A DNA stretch of 64,000 nt from Cotesia glomerata (GCF_020080835.1 NC_058165.1:13761961-13825960); one strand, 5' to 3'; positions 44,191 to 54,600 are shown, numbered from the stretch's first letter. Numbers and translations are program-made. The notes: generated by a model not told the origin, from the sequence alone.

Positions 44191-45621
44191 TTAAATATTT
44201 TCATCTGTGACTTCAGTAATAGTTATATTCGATGTTTCCTCTACCGGTATTACTGTGACGATTGGTCGATGATAACTAAAGTACGTTACAAAAGTATTGG
44301 ATGAAACATTATCAAGATATCTCACAAATACAGCATCTATTGTTGTTCCATATTTGGTAGTAGATTCTCTTGGATTGTTGTTGATTTGCAATTGAAATTC
44401 TTTTTGAAGAAATGTCATTAATGGCATTGATTCAGCTCTTGCAAAATTTACATTAAAATCTCCATCTAAAATTAATGGTAGTTTATGTTTATTCGTTTTA
44501 AAAATTATTGAACCTCTTTGACTATAAGGAAATAACCTTTCATGTAAAAATGAAATTATATGATCCATTTAGTTATTAGGTGAAATGTATGCTACAATCA
44601 TAATTAATTAACTTTTATCTTCTAGTTTAACATGTGAAGCACACATATCACCAATAGATGTTTGGGAAACATGAACTTCTGTAGCATTTTGAACTGCTAG
44701 ATCCATGTTGAGTGTAGTAACATGTGAAGTGTTGTTGTTTTTGTAAATGGCCACTCCAGCAGCCAGATCTAAGATACAAATTAAAATAGTCTAGTACTAT
44801 TCGATTAATAAAGTCTTACACAACATTGATAGTATGCCTTGTGTTTAACTGTTCAGGGTGGCGTCCAGTTTCAATAATAATATTTTGTGATCCCTGTGAT
44901 GATTGTTGGGAACTGAAATATTAAAAAAAATATGATATTAAAATACACAAGAAAAAGAAAAAAAATTTTGAGTGTGGCTTCAATATACTCATGAACTTAA
45001 ATCTTAGTTAATTATTGCAATATATGACTAAAGATTTGCAAATATAAATTTTATTAATAAATTTTTCCATATTAATTCCTTCATAAATAATAAAAAAATA
45101 ATTAATTGAAGATAATATTAATATAATTTATATAATTGTCAATCTTAATATAATTTATATAATTACTAATATGATTAATATGAATATAATTAATTAAATA
45201 TAAAAAAAGAAAAAAAATTTTGAGTGTGGCTTCAATATACTCATGAACCTAAATCTTAGTTAATTATTGCAATATATGACTAAAAATTTGCAAATATAAA
45301 TTTTATTAATAAATTTTTCCATTTTAATTCCTTCATGAATAATAAAAAAAATAATTAATTGAAGATAATATTAATATAATTTATATAATTATTAATCTTA
45401 ATATAATTTATATAATTATTAATCTTAAAATAATTTATATAATTACTAATATGATTAATATGAATATAATTAATTAAATATAAAAATATAATAATTACAT
45501 TTATGGACACTTGAAAAATACGATCTACTTACTGATGACTTGGTAGTATGCCATAGTGTAGTTTCACTTTCTTTGCACAAGGTTGATCACTTTGATCTTC
45601 TGAGTTATCACTATCACACAT
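44191..45621 (-). pseudogene. Endonuclease/exonuclease/phosphatase-type protein, multi-exon, two nonsense codons
   Basis: Exon 1 45621-45533 (ATG, 'MCDSDNSEDQSDQPCAKKVK', donor GTAAGT), exon 2 44912 to about 44822 ('GRHPEQLN'), exon 3 44768-44191. Exon 3 reads 'AAGVAIYKNNN', 'IVAYISPN', 'LILDGDFNVNF' and 'TYFSYHRPI', the order of an EEP-fold nuclease; such domains accompany Helentron Rep-helicases and related stand-alone insect proteins. TAA codons interrupt exon 3 just before 'LIMIVAYISPN' and just after 'SPNN', and the exon 2-3 phase does not fit, so it is a pseudogene. Confidence 0.6.
44970..45480. repeat. Recent 252-bp tandem duplication in the intron
   Basis: 'gagtgtggcttcaatatact' at 44970 and 45222, with near-identical continuation to about 45480. 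Confidence 0.9.
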
Positions 45622-45723
45622 ATTTTATTGTCAAAAATAAAAATAAAAATGTTTCACATCAAAATTAAATAAAACGCAGGTTATGTGTACCGTAGTAAAC
45701 AACAACGTCGAACTGAGTGAGAA

Positions 45724-45742
45724 GCCACACCGTACACTCTAC

Positions 45743-45816
<74 letters not shown>

Positions 45817-45917
45817 ACCTCAGTATAGCGTGGCGACCCGTCGCCACACCGTACACTCTACTACACATAAAATATATATATGTATACCTTAGTATAGCGT
45901 GGCGACCCGTCGCCACG
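45724..45917. repeat. Duplicated unit with AT microsatellite and GC-rich palindrome
   Basis: 'gccacaccgtacactctact' starts at 45724 and 45843. Each copy runs through an (AT)n stretch (long in copy 1, short in copy 2) to 'gtataccT(c/t)agtatagc' and the perfect palindrome GTGGCGACCCGTCGCCAC (45830-45847 and 45899-45916). Confidence 0.85.
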
Positions 45918-45976
45918 GCAAGCGTCGCCACGCCAACAATTCGGTTTACAAGTGAGCCTATAGATGTTTCACATCA

Positions 45977-46405
45977 AAAGATAGGCATTGAACTGCCCAT
46001 GTCCCGTCAATAGCTGGGTCAAGAAAAAGTCCGTTTCTCCGTATTCCCGAGAAAGCCAGACGTTGATGTTTGGGATCAGGCGTGTCGTCCATCTGCCCGT
46101 CTCTCCCGATGTCCATCGGTCCTGCCACTCTTGTTGCGTTTCCGCCTTTATCCTCGTTCTTGCGTCCTTCATGTTTTCGTCACTGTCTTTAGCGTCATAG
46201 AGTTTTGCTCTTCCGAACGCTAATAGGTCGATGGGCGTGGCTCCTGCAATGACCAATACAGCCGCTTCGGAAACTGTGCGGTAGGCGCAGGCAACCCTGA
46301 GAGCGCCTCGCCGCTGCACTGCCGCAATTTTTCGTCGGTAGGTCTTCTGTTTCAATATTTCTGCCCATATTTCTGCTCCATAAAGCAGTACAGAGTGGAC
46401 TACTT
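45977..46405 (-). pseudogene. R1 ORF2 post-RT region (copy 2, piece 2)
   Basis: Reads 'KQKTYRRKIAAVQRRGALRV', 'AKLYDAKDSDENMKDAR' and 'QLLTGHGQFNAYL', nearly identical to copy 4 at 59190-59610. Cut on the left by the Helentron-like insertion and on the right by the plus-strand LINE. Confidence 0.85.
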
Positions 46406-47244
46406 TGCATATTGCTCCTTATCAAGTGACGCATCACCGGGAAAATTCTGATACCTGGATCGATGTCTGTATCGTCAATAATGCAGCAATGGTCCTGTCT
46501 TCTGAGCAGTCTGCCCAGCCGTTCTTGTCTGATCATGATTTGATATCTGTTACATATAACTATAAGGTAGAACAGCAGAGATTGAGAAGTTTCACGTATC
46601 GGAGCTGGCATAGTATTGACGGTGATGTGTTGGCACGGCTGTTTGATGGAGTCAACATTGAAGATATGGAATCACAAACGACTGTGGATGATATGAATAC
46701 CTGGTTTCATCAGCAAATTCGTCGGATTACTGACATTGCTGCTCCTGAAAGAACGATACATCCTCGTCGTCCCCCGGCGCCATGGTTTACTTGTTACATC
46801 AGGGATCTTTAAGCTTGTCGTGACAAGCTGTACAGGATCTTCAAGAGAACTGGCTATGCCTATAAAGAGTATGCCAGTGTGCGGAGTTTGGTGAAGCAGC
46901 GGATAAGTGAAGCTAAAAAGTGTTACTTTGACAATCAGTTAAGTTCGGCAAAAAATACGCAAGCGATGTGGAATGATCTGCGTAGACTTGGCTTGGTAAG
47001 GCGGAAAGGTACGTTTTATTTTATTTTTATTTTATTTTATTTCAATAAACAAACCCAACAGCCTAGGCCATTAACAGGGTTAATAATACAATCGTTAGTA
47101 CATAAGAAAAATAAATTTTTGATGTATAACAAGATGACTTATAGCTAGCATAGTGATTTCATTCATTTATACTCATAAAAATTGCTGAGTAATTATTGCT
47201 TATTACTTATTAATTATTACCTATTAAAAATTACTTATTAACTA

Positions 47245-50109
47245 TTAATTCATAATTGCACATCTTTCACACCACTTAGTTGCTAGTTTGCCAAGTAACG
47301 CAGTTACATAGCCATTAGGACAATTCAACATATCAAGTGCAGGTTCCCATTGATAAAAGCGATTCACTGTATTAGAGATGCGATATATTGGCGCTGCCTG
47401 AGATAAGTTAGATTTAGCAATAGGTATGTACATTGGAGTTTGATTTCTCATACCTAAGACTGGTATCTTAAATTTAAACAGTGATAGCAATTGAGGACAA
47501 TCCACCAAGTTGTTAAATAATTTAGTTGCAAAGGAGAATTCCGCACAGATGCGTCTTTCATCGAGAGTAAGATATTCGCATTCTTTGCATAGCGTGAGAT
47601 CTGCAATTCCCCGAGCCGGATAAAGTCCAGTTTTTTTCCAAATTAAAAATTTTAAAAACCTTCTTTGAACTCTTTCAATCTTAGTGGACTGTCCTGATTG
47701 AGTAGGAGACCCTACTAGCGAAGCATACTCAAGTTTTGGTCTAACAAATGTATTATATAACAATTTAATGGCATTAAGATTATTAAAGTTTTTTGAAACT
47801 CGAGTAATGAACCCTAGCGTTTTCCAGGCTTCAGACATAATATTATTAATGTGCGTTGCAAAAGTAAGTTTACTGTCAAATGTTACCCCAAGTATTTTGA
47901 CTGTAGTACTCTTATCTAAAATTTTTCCAGATATGTTGTAGTCAAAGTTGATAATATTTTTCCTCCGAGTGAGTGTTAATACGCAACATTTGTCAGCATT
48001 GAGTTGCAGCCCATTGTCCTTACACCATTGCACCATGCATTCAATGTTACGTTGTAAAAATATGCAATCATTTAAATTATGTATTCTCATATACAGCTTA
48101 GAGTCATCAGCAAATAAATCAAAGAAACAGGAAGTATGCTGTGCTAGATTATTGATAAAGACAAGAAATAAAAGAGGACCAAGGTTGGATCCTTGAGCAA
48201 CTCCCGAAGTAGAAATATAGGGTTTAGACCTATATCCCATATAATATACAATATTTTCCCTGCTGACTAGGTATGAAGTTAATAAGCACATGAAGAGAGT
48301 AGTTAATCCTAGTTCACGCAGTCTATTAAGCAATATTCTGATGTCCACCTTATCAAATGCTTTAGCAAAATCTGCACAAAATACGTCAAGTTGTTCCCCA
48401 GCAGTAAGAGTTTCATTAGCAAGCTGAGTGAAATATACTAAATTAGTTACTGTTGAGCGTTTGGGCATAAAGCCATGCTGAAGTGGAGAGACAATGGACT
48501 GAAACTCACTGAAGACTGTTTCATAGATATACATCTCCAGTACTTTGGAGAACGAGCAAAGTATTGCTATGGGTCTGGACAGAGTAACATCTGTCAAGTT
48601 TCCAGTCTTAGGTATGGGGCATACTTTGGACTGTTTCCAGATATCAGGAAAAGTTCCATGAATAATTGAAGATTGTATAATAATTGTTAGTAGAATACTG
48701 AATGCTTCAGCGCATTCGCGCACAATACAACAAAGAATACCATCTGTACCAGCAGACCATTTGTTTGGCAATTTTTTACAATAACTGATTATATCCAAAC
48801 TGTCTGGAATTTCGAGATTACCAATAAGATCTGGTATACTATTATTAGAAAAAGTAATGTCAGACGAAACAAATACGCTACTAAAGAACTCAGCAAAGCC
48901 ATCAGCTATCACTTGAGGGTCAGACTCGAGTTTATTGTTAACTTTAATTTCTCGCGGTGGTTTTGTATTACTTGATAACGACTTAGTGTAATTCCAGAAG
49001 CAGTTAGGATCCGAGATTATATTGGTCTCAGCTTTTGCAATATAATTAGCTCTAGCTTGTTTGATACGCATTTTGAGCGACTTTCTAAGCTCTTTAAAGC
49101 GTCGCTCGTGATAAGCAGATTTATCACGCTTGGCCCGTTGACGATGATATTCCTTGTTTTTTAGATCAAAAATTATATCCGCTGTAAACCACTTAGGAAA
49201 TGTCGCAGATTGAGGTATATGTGTTTTAGGTATTACCTCATTAAATATTTGATCAAGCTTATTGTACATTGCAGAACCGAGATAGTTGGGATCACAACTG
49301 TTAGAAAGATCAGACCAATCAGCTTGGCAGAGCGCATTTATTAGACAAGACTTATCGTACTTCCTAAAGTTATATTTATGACTAATAATATTTCCGTCAT
49401 GATTTTTTTCCAGATTTCTGGACAAGCTAAAATCTATATAAAAAGCTGGATGATATGCATCAAGTCCAACCAAGGTCCAGTCTGATCTTTCCACATTACA
49501 AATTGTGTTTGATAATACTAAGTCTAAGCAATTGCCTTGATAATTAGTAACATAATTGTATTGCTCTAATTTAAGTAAATCATTCAAGTCATTTACTAGT
49601 GCAGATCTCGCATCATATAATGTGTGAGCCTGATGTCTGATAAACTTATTAATGTTGAAATCACCAGCTATGATAATTTTACAGCTAATATCACTTAAGA
49701 GTTCAGATAGTAATTCCAAGAAATCACTAAGTACACTAATCACTACTGCAGGTGGAATATAAACAACGATCAATACAAGTTGATCACAGTTCTCTACTAA
49801 TCGAACTCCAACGATGTCGATGTCTTCAAAGATAGCTAATGACGAAGTATCAAAGATAGTGGTATTCAAAGTTTGACGAGCTGCAATCAGCACACCTCCA
49901 CCTCTTGATTTTTTTTGAGTCACACGCCTATCAGATCTATATACTGAGTACAGTGTAGGATCCAATAGCTCATTAGAATAAATTTTTGGCGTGAGCCAGG
50001 TTTCAGTAAGTGCTAATAAATCATATGTTAACATAGAAGATTCAATGAAAACCTTATTCGATTTCGTATTGAGGCCACGTACATTTTGATAGTACACCGA
50101 GTAGTTCAT
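47245..50109 (-). CDS. ORF2 of element B: AP-like endonuclease and reverse transcriptase
   Basis: 954 residues, intact. Residues 1-230: endonuclease with 'YQNVRGLNTK', catalytic Glu in 'LTETWL' (E36), 'IIAGDFNINK' (148-154) and 'DAYHPAFY' (H220; the usual SDH reads AYH here). RT spans about 480-760 with 'WKQSKVCPIPK', 'FCADFAKAFDKVD', 'GVAQGSNLGPLLF' and catalytic LFADD (666-669). The C-terminal part lacks a clear zinc finger. It nicks target DNA and copies the element RNA (target-primed reverse transcription). Length is typical for the CR1/Jockey group. Confidence 0.85.
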   Translation of the reverse strand: MNYSVYYQNVRGLNTKSNKVFIESSMLTYDLLALTETWLTPKIYSNELLDPTLYSVYRSDRRVTQKKSRGGGVLIAARQTLNTTIFDTSSLAIFEDIDIVGVRLVENCDQLVLIVVYIPPAVVISVLSDFLELLSELLSDISCKIIIAGDFNINKFIRHQAHTLYDARSALVNDLNDLLKLEQYNYVTNYQGNCLDLVLSNTICNVERSDWTLVGLDAYHPAFYIDFSLSRNLEKNHDGNIISHKYNFRKYDKSCLINALCQADWSDLSNSCDPNYLGSAMYNKLDQIFNEVIPKTHIPQSATFPKWFTADIIFDLKNKEYHRQRAKRDKSAYHERRFKELRKSLKMRIKQARANYIAKAETNIISDPNCFWNYTKSLSSNTKPPREIKVNNKLESDPQVIADGFAEFFSSVFVSSDITFSNNSIPDLIGNLEIPDSLDIISYCKKLPNKWSAGTDGILCCIVRECAEAFSILLTIIIQSSIIHGTFPDIWKQSKVCPIPKTGNLTDVTLSRPIAILCSFSKVLEMYIYETVFSEFQSIVSPLQHGFMPKRSTVTNLVYFTQLANETLTAGEQLDVFCADFAKAFDKVDIRILLNRLRELGLTTLFMCLLTSYLVSRENIVYYMGYRSKPYISTSGVAQGSNLGPLLFLVFINNLAQHTSCFFDLFADDSKLYMRIHNLNDCIFLQRNIECMVQWCKDNGLQLNADKCCVLTLTRRKNIINFDYNISGKILDKSTTVKILGVTFDSKLTFATHINNIMSEAWKTLGFITRVSKNFNNLNAIKLLYNTFVRPKLEYASLVGSPTQSGQSTKIERVQRRFLKFLIWKKTGLYPARGIADLTLCKECEYLTLDERRICAEFSFATKLFNNLVDCPQLLSLFKFKIPVLGMRNQTPMYIPIAKSNLSQAAPIYRISNTVNRFYQWEPALDMLNCPNGYVTALLGKLATKWCERCAIMN

Positions 50110-50132
50110 TAGTAGGATACTCTCATAAAGAG

Positions 50133-51116
50133 TTACTGATCTTTGTTCATCTGGCTCAGAACCGAAGTTCGAGCATGCTGAACAATAATCTGACGCGTTC
50201 CCCTGTTCACTATCTTCAGGTTCTTCTCCCCGGTAGTAGTACGCCGCTTCATCTCTTCCTTCAGGGCCAAGTACTCCTGCCTCTGCGCTGGTGTTTGGTC
50301 TCGAGCAATTACCAACTGCTTGAGCAATACAGGTAACTTCTTCTGGTTCTTCGATTTGATGAAAGCCTGCAGAATAATATCAACTGACTCAGAATTATTA
50401 AATATTATCTTAACTGGACGCGGGATAGTGCTATTCAATAGCAATTTACCCACACGAATGCATTTAAATTTAATTTTCAAGGCAGCTGCTGTTTTGTTTA
50501 ATAATCTACAGAAACAATCTGTGAGTCTTGCATGAAGATTACCATTTTCAGTTTCCGAAGAATCATCCTCAGGGAATCCATAAGCCATAAGATTGGATTT
50601 TCTGCGAAGTCTATCATCAAACTCTTGGAACACATTGTGAGACGCCCCTGATACTGACAGGGCCCCAGAAGACGATGATAGAATACTGTCAACTTTATCT
50701 TTTAGCTCAACAATTTCACGGTGCTCACTGATCCCTGTTGTGAAGAAATCTTTTAAAAATGTATCCAAGTTGTCGAGTCGGATTTCTACGTTATCCAGCC
50801 GCCTAGCTAGTGGTGTGATCTCATCTCTAAAAGTTTGTTGAATGTCCTCAAGTGTGAACTGAAATGTTCCACCTGTATTCGTAGATTTTCCCCGTCCCGG
50901 GCCACAACATCTGATGAATCCGCCATTCTTGGCTAGTGCATCAATATTGACACACGCCTTGTGAAAACAACTCAGGCATTTTGGGCAGCTGACCGATTTG
51001 TGAAGTATTGGGACATTACAAGCCCTGCACGTCACATCCACCTGACAGTCTGTAAATGATGTGTTACATATATCCATTGTAATATATATTCCCGCCGTTA
51101 GAGGACAGCAAAACAC
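50133..51116 (-). CDS. ORF1 of element B: PHD/zinc-finger RNA-binding protein
   Basis: 327 residues, intact. An internal Met at residue 14 is an alternative start. A Cys/His cluster at residues 30-71 (CRAC, CPKCLSC, FHKAC, CC) has the spacing of a PHD-like finger, found in ORF1 of many CR1-group LINEs. A coiled-coil-like stretch follows ('RRLDNVEIRLDNLDTFLKDF', about 95-115), then an RRM-like segment ('RRKSNLMAYGFPED', 'KCIRVGK', 'RPVKIIF'). It likely coats the element RNA. ORF2 starts 23 nt downstream of its stop, suggesting coupled translation. Confidence 0.75.
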   Translation of the reverse strand: MFCCPLTAGIYITMDICNTSFTDCQVDVTCRACNVPILHKSVSCPKCLSCFHKACVNIDALAKNGGFIRCCGPGRGKSTNTGGTFQFTLEDIQQTFRDEITPLARRLDNVEIRLDNLDTFLKDFFTTGISEHREIVELKDKVDSILSSSSGALSVSGASHNVFQEFDDRLRRKSNLMAYGFPEDDSSETENGNLHARLTDCFCRLLNKTAAALKIKFKCIRVGKLLLNSTIPRPVKIIFNNSESVDIILQAFIKSKNQKKLPVLLKQLVIARDQTPAQRQEYLALKEEMKRRTTTGEKNLKIVNRGTRQIIVQHARTSVLSQMNKDQ

Positions 51117-51416
51117 TAAAGAAATTTATCAAGTTGTATTACCGAAATTTATCAACTGTATTACCGAGAATAATAATAAAATTATTGACGTCTCAATATT
51201 GGTTATGTCTGAGAACCGCCAAAAAAAAAAAGAAAAATTGGTACAAAAAAAGATATTTATGACACAGTTTTATATCACACAATGTTTTAAATATTTTTAT
51301 ACTCAATTATAAACACTCCAAACACTTAATGACTCACTAGGTGAATAACAAAATGGTAAAGACTGGAGAGATACTTTTACTCACTTCCACTCAGTGCGGC
51401 CATCTTGTATATTCTT
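51117..51416 (-). promoter_or_regulatory. 5' UTR/internal promoter region of element B
   Basis: The element strand starts near 'AAGAATATACAAGATGGCCG'. AAGATGGCCGCAC, 10 bases in, resembles the YY1/Pho consensus; in mammalian L1 a YY1 site at the extreme 5' end fixes the transcription start. The functional role here is inferred. Confidence 0.4.
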
Positions 51417-53360
51417 GTACATAGTCTATTGTTGAGGTGGATTTGAATGAGCTAAATGACTACTTTGTGCAGTCGTCTGGCTACTCTGATCTTAATGTTG
51501 ATGTATCTGACATTGTGTCCCGTTGCACTGGCGATGATAATGTATACTTTAATTTCTCAGCACTTGATGATGTTACTGTTAAGAAGATAATAATGCGACT
51601 TACTTCCAACTCTGTAGGTCCGGATAATTTCCTAATTAAGGCGTATAAATGCTTAATATCGTTTGTGTTGCCATTTGTTACATTGCTTTTTAATAATTCG
51701 TTAAATTCTGGCGTCTTTCCTAATGAGTGGAAGTTGTCGCGTATTGTCCCAATACCGAAGAGAGCAAATGCTGAGATATGTGCTGATTACCGACCTATAT
51801 CGCTGACGAGTAATTTGTCGGAAGCACTTGAAAGATGCGTACATGATCAGATTATTAAGTATGTTACTGAGAACAATTTCATAGATGAGTACCAGATAGC
51901 TTTTAGGGAGGGCCTGAATACACAGACTGCTGTAATAAAGCTCTGTGATGATATGCGCTCGGCAATAAATGCATCTAAAGTCACTGTAGCTGTTTTCTTT
52001 GACCTAAATAAAGCTTTTGATTCTGTAAATCACAAAAGACTATTACACAAGTTGTTATTGATGAATTTCTCTACTGATGCCATTACGTGGATTAGGTCTT
52101 ATTTGACTCAAAGAAAGCAGCAGGTGTTTGCTAATGAGTGCGCATCCTCTTGGAGGAATGTATTAAATGGTGTGCCACAAGACAGTGTGCTTGGCCCTTT
52201 ATTGTTCTCGCTTCATATTTCGGATCTCTCTCAACAGCTAAGCTGTCGATATTTGCTTTATGCTGATGATTTAGTAATATACTTATCCTGCTATCCAGAA
52301 CAGATAAATAAATGTGTTGCTGCCCTGAATGCGGAAATAGTTAAAATTTTAGAATGGTGCAATATCAATTACCTTAAGTTAAATGCATCGAAGACAAAAG
52401 CTGTGATTTTTGGTAGTAGAGTTAAAGTTAACTGTAATAATTGTAAATATGCTGATTGTATTCGCGTAAATGATTGCATTATTCACTACGATACGACAAT
52501 TAAGTATCTTGGCGTGTTAATTGATAGCACTCTCACCTGGTAAAATCAGGTTATGAATGTTTGTAATAGGGCAATGCGGGTTCTGACGCAGTTGAAGATT
52601 AATAATGAAATCTTCAACGAAAAACCGCGTATAAAGCTTGTCACCACGTTAATATTAGGTGACGGAATATTCCCAGTGTTTGATTATTGTTGTGCGGCTT
52701 ACTGCAATATTACTAATGACTCGCAAATGCGATTACAGCACAAAATGAATTGCTGTGTTCGCTATATCTATAAAATTGCGAGGGCTGAACACATTACTCC
52801 GTACTTTAAGAGGCTGGGTTTGTTAAAGCTGAGTGACAGAAGAAACTACTTTATAGCATGCCTCTTTTACAAAGAAATATATTTAAATTATCGTCAGCTA
52901 TTTAAATGGCACTTAGAACTTTTGCCGGTTGCGTTGCGTAGAGGCGATGTAAGGAAAGATTATCTGCGGCTACCTAGATCTAATTGTTGTATGTATGATA
53001 ACTCGTTTCTTGTTCGTGGTATACGTATCTGGAATGCGCTGCCAGCTGAAATAACAAAAGCCGAAAGTTTCGAAATATTCCGTAGACTGTGCTATGATTA
53101 TTATTTCCAAAATTATTGATCTGCTATATTGAACGTTTATTACTGCTATTGAAGGTTGTTGAGCTTTGTATAACACAAGTATTATTTATAAGCATGATTA
53201 ACATGTTATTACTGTTAATTACTATATTTATTTTGATTTTATTTTTATGTATCTAAAACTCTGTACATCATACACTAATTATAAATGTATATTTGATGAT
53301 GGTTCTGAGGGAGCCTAGGCTCCAGAATCCAATAAAATTATTATCTATCTATTTATCTAT

Positions 53361-54600
53361 CTACTTCTAGAAGAACTCTTCTCTTTTTGGTTCTTGGTCC
53401 CACAGTGTTGGTCATGATGCTCGCTAGGCTAGACACCGTCTTGCTGGCTTTCTTGCATGCACTGTCAAAACGTTCGCGAAAAGATAGTTTCTCGAAATAG
53501 AAAGAGAGTTTCTCGTCTATCATCACCCCTAGATAGCGCAGGGCCCTCGTTGACGTCAGTGTTGTTTCTTCCATGTCTACAGCGAATGGTTTTAGGAACC
53601 ATTTTTGACGTGTCAGTACAACCATCTCGGTTTTATGCTTGGCGAGTTTCAGGTGGTGTTTATCAAGCCAGGTCTTGACGGCGTCAATAGTTTCCCGGAT
53701 CAGTAATTCGGCCTCTTCTACGCTGTCTACTACTATCGTGGCCGCAACGTCGTCTGCAAAGCCCGTTAGCTCTCCTTGCTTTGGTAACGAGATTTCAAGA
53801 AGCTCGTCGTAGTCCGCATTCCATAGATCGGGCCCCATTATTGAGCCTTGCGGTACGCCAGCCGTTATGGCGTATTCTTGTAGGCCTTCCGTAGTTTCCG
53901 CTATTAGCTTTCTTTTGTCCAGGTAGTTGTCGACTAGTGCCAGATTGACTGGCTTCGCGTCAAACTTGCGCTCCAGAGCATCTAAAATGTCTCTCAATTT
54001 GCGCTGTTAAATGCGTTTTTGACTTCTAGCGTGAGGAGGAGACATACTTTACGAGCTTTGAGGCTACCAGACCTGCTACCAGAGTGGTCTAAACGACGAA
54101 GGTGTTACGGGGGTTCCCTTTCCTTTGTCTCAGAGAACCAATCTCTGCCGCTTCCCGACCGCAAAGAACGTGCCAGTTGCCAAGCATGCGTTGTAGGTGT
54201 TCAGGAGTATGTCAGTGTGTTCCAGGGCTCCAATCTTGATCACCGCTGCCGGGATGCCATCAGGTCCAGGTGCTTTTCCTGTTTTGAGTAACTTGGCCGC
54301 GTCTTGTAGTTCCTTAGTTGTGAAGGGTGTTCCATCGTTGTTTTAAGCGTAGTGTTTCTTCTCCCGCGGCGGGTATTTGCGGAAAAGCTCCACTACAATG
54401 CTGTCCATTAAGGCAAGAGACTTCGGCGCTTATGGTGAAGCCTTCCCAAGTCGTTTGGTGACAATTTGGTAGGCTTTGCCCCAGATGTCCTTGTCGAGAT
54501 CATTACAGATCTGTTTCCACAATATCGCTTTTCTTGCTTTAATGGTTCGGTTTAGGGTCTATTTGGCCTGCTTGTACTCGTTTGAATACAAGTCCTCGCT
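53361..54600 (-). pseudogene. R1 ORF2 RT region (copy 2, piece 3)
   Basis: 53997-53361 reads 'ITAGVPQGSIMGPDLW', catalytic GFADDVAA and 'LRYLGVMIDEKLSF', with a small in-frame duplication after it. Further upstream a deletion at about 54068 removes the palm start; 54080-54600 holds 'KAPGPDGI'-type RT N-terminus and the linker that copy 4 lacks, with stops. Confidence 0.75.

Larger units (their letters stand above)
43978..45976 (-). mobile_element. ~2-kb Helentron-like insertion inside R1
   Basis: In copy 4 the target reads 'cccatcttgaaaagatagg'; here 'cccatctt' ends at 43973 and 'aaaagatagg' resumes at 45976. Insertion into a T/A run without a clear duplication fits Helentrons. The insert contains an endonuclease pseudogene, a microsatellite core and near both ends the interrupted palindrome GATGTNNNACATC (about 44010 and 45964-45975). 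No Rep/helicase, so it is non-autonomous or deleted. Confidence 0.55.
47013..51416 (-). mobile_element. Full-length, apparently intact CR1/Jockey-like LINE (element B), 4.4 kb
   Basis: Minus strand: 5' UTR about 300 bp, ORF1 51116-50133, 23-nt gap, ORF2 50109-47245, 3' UTR about 230 bp and a (TAAAA)n-like tail ending at 47013. Flanked by 'gtac' (47009-47012 and 51417-51420), a short target duplication. Both ORFs are open from start to stop, so the insertion is probably recent and possibly mobile. Confidence 0.8.
46408..53119 (+). pseudogene. ORF2 of element A (endonuclease end, RT), with nonsense codons and an insertion
   Basis: Segment 46408-47012: endonuclease end ('SDHDLISVTY') and linker; TAA at 46810 in frame. 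After element B, 51421-53119: 'LNDYFVQ', 'NEWKLSRIVPIPK', 'DYRPISLTSN', 'FFDLNKAFDSVNH', 'GVPQDSVLGPLLF' (canonical Gly replaced by Asp), catalytic LLYADD, then C-terminal 'SFLVRGIRIWNALPAEI'. In-frame stops also at 51424-51426 (TAG) and 52541 (TAA). Frame is continuous across the insertion if the 'gtac' duplication is counted once. Confidence 0.8.
46406..53360 (+). mobile_element. 5'-truncated plus-strand LINE (element A), split by element B
   Basis: CR1/I/Jockey-type element inserted in R1 copy 2; 'ctactt' at 46400-46405 and 53361-53366 is the likely target duplication. It starts within the endonuclease domain, ends with 'ctccagaatccaataaaatt' and a (TCTA)n tail, and is interrupted at 47013-51416 by element B. 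Confidence 0.75.
43491..54600 (-). mobile_element. R1-clade LINE, family A, copy 2, split by two insertions
   Basis: Minus strand. The 3' poly(A) (29 T at 43491-43519) abuts the TG-rich microsatellite. ORF2 pieces lie at 43731-43977, 45977-46405 and 53361-54600 and align in order with copy 4. The 5' part (ORF1, endonuclease) is missing; at about 54600 the sequence changes within a few bases to family B, so a deletion has joined two elements. A ~170-bp internal deletion lies at about 54068. Confidence 0.8.

Noticed and set aside
44581..44660. Short intron explaining the stop codons in the EEP gene
   Set aside because: The only GT...AG interval there would be about 21 bp, too short to splice; nonsense mutations are simpler.
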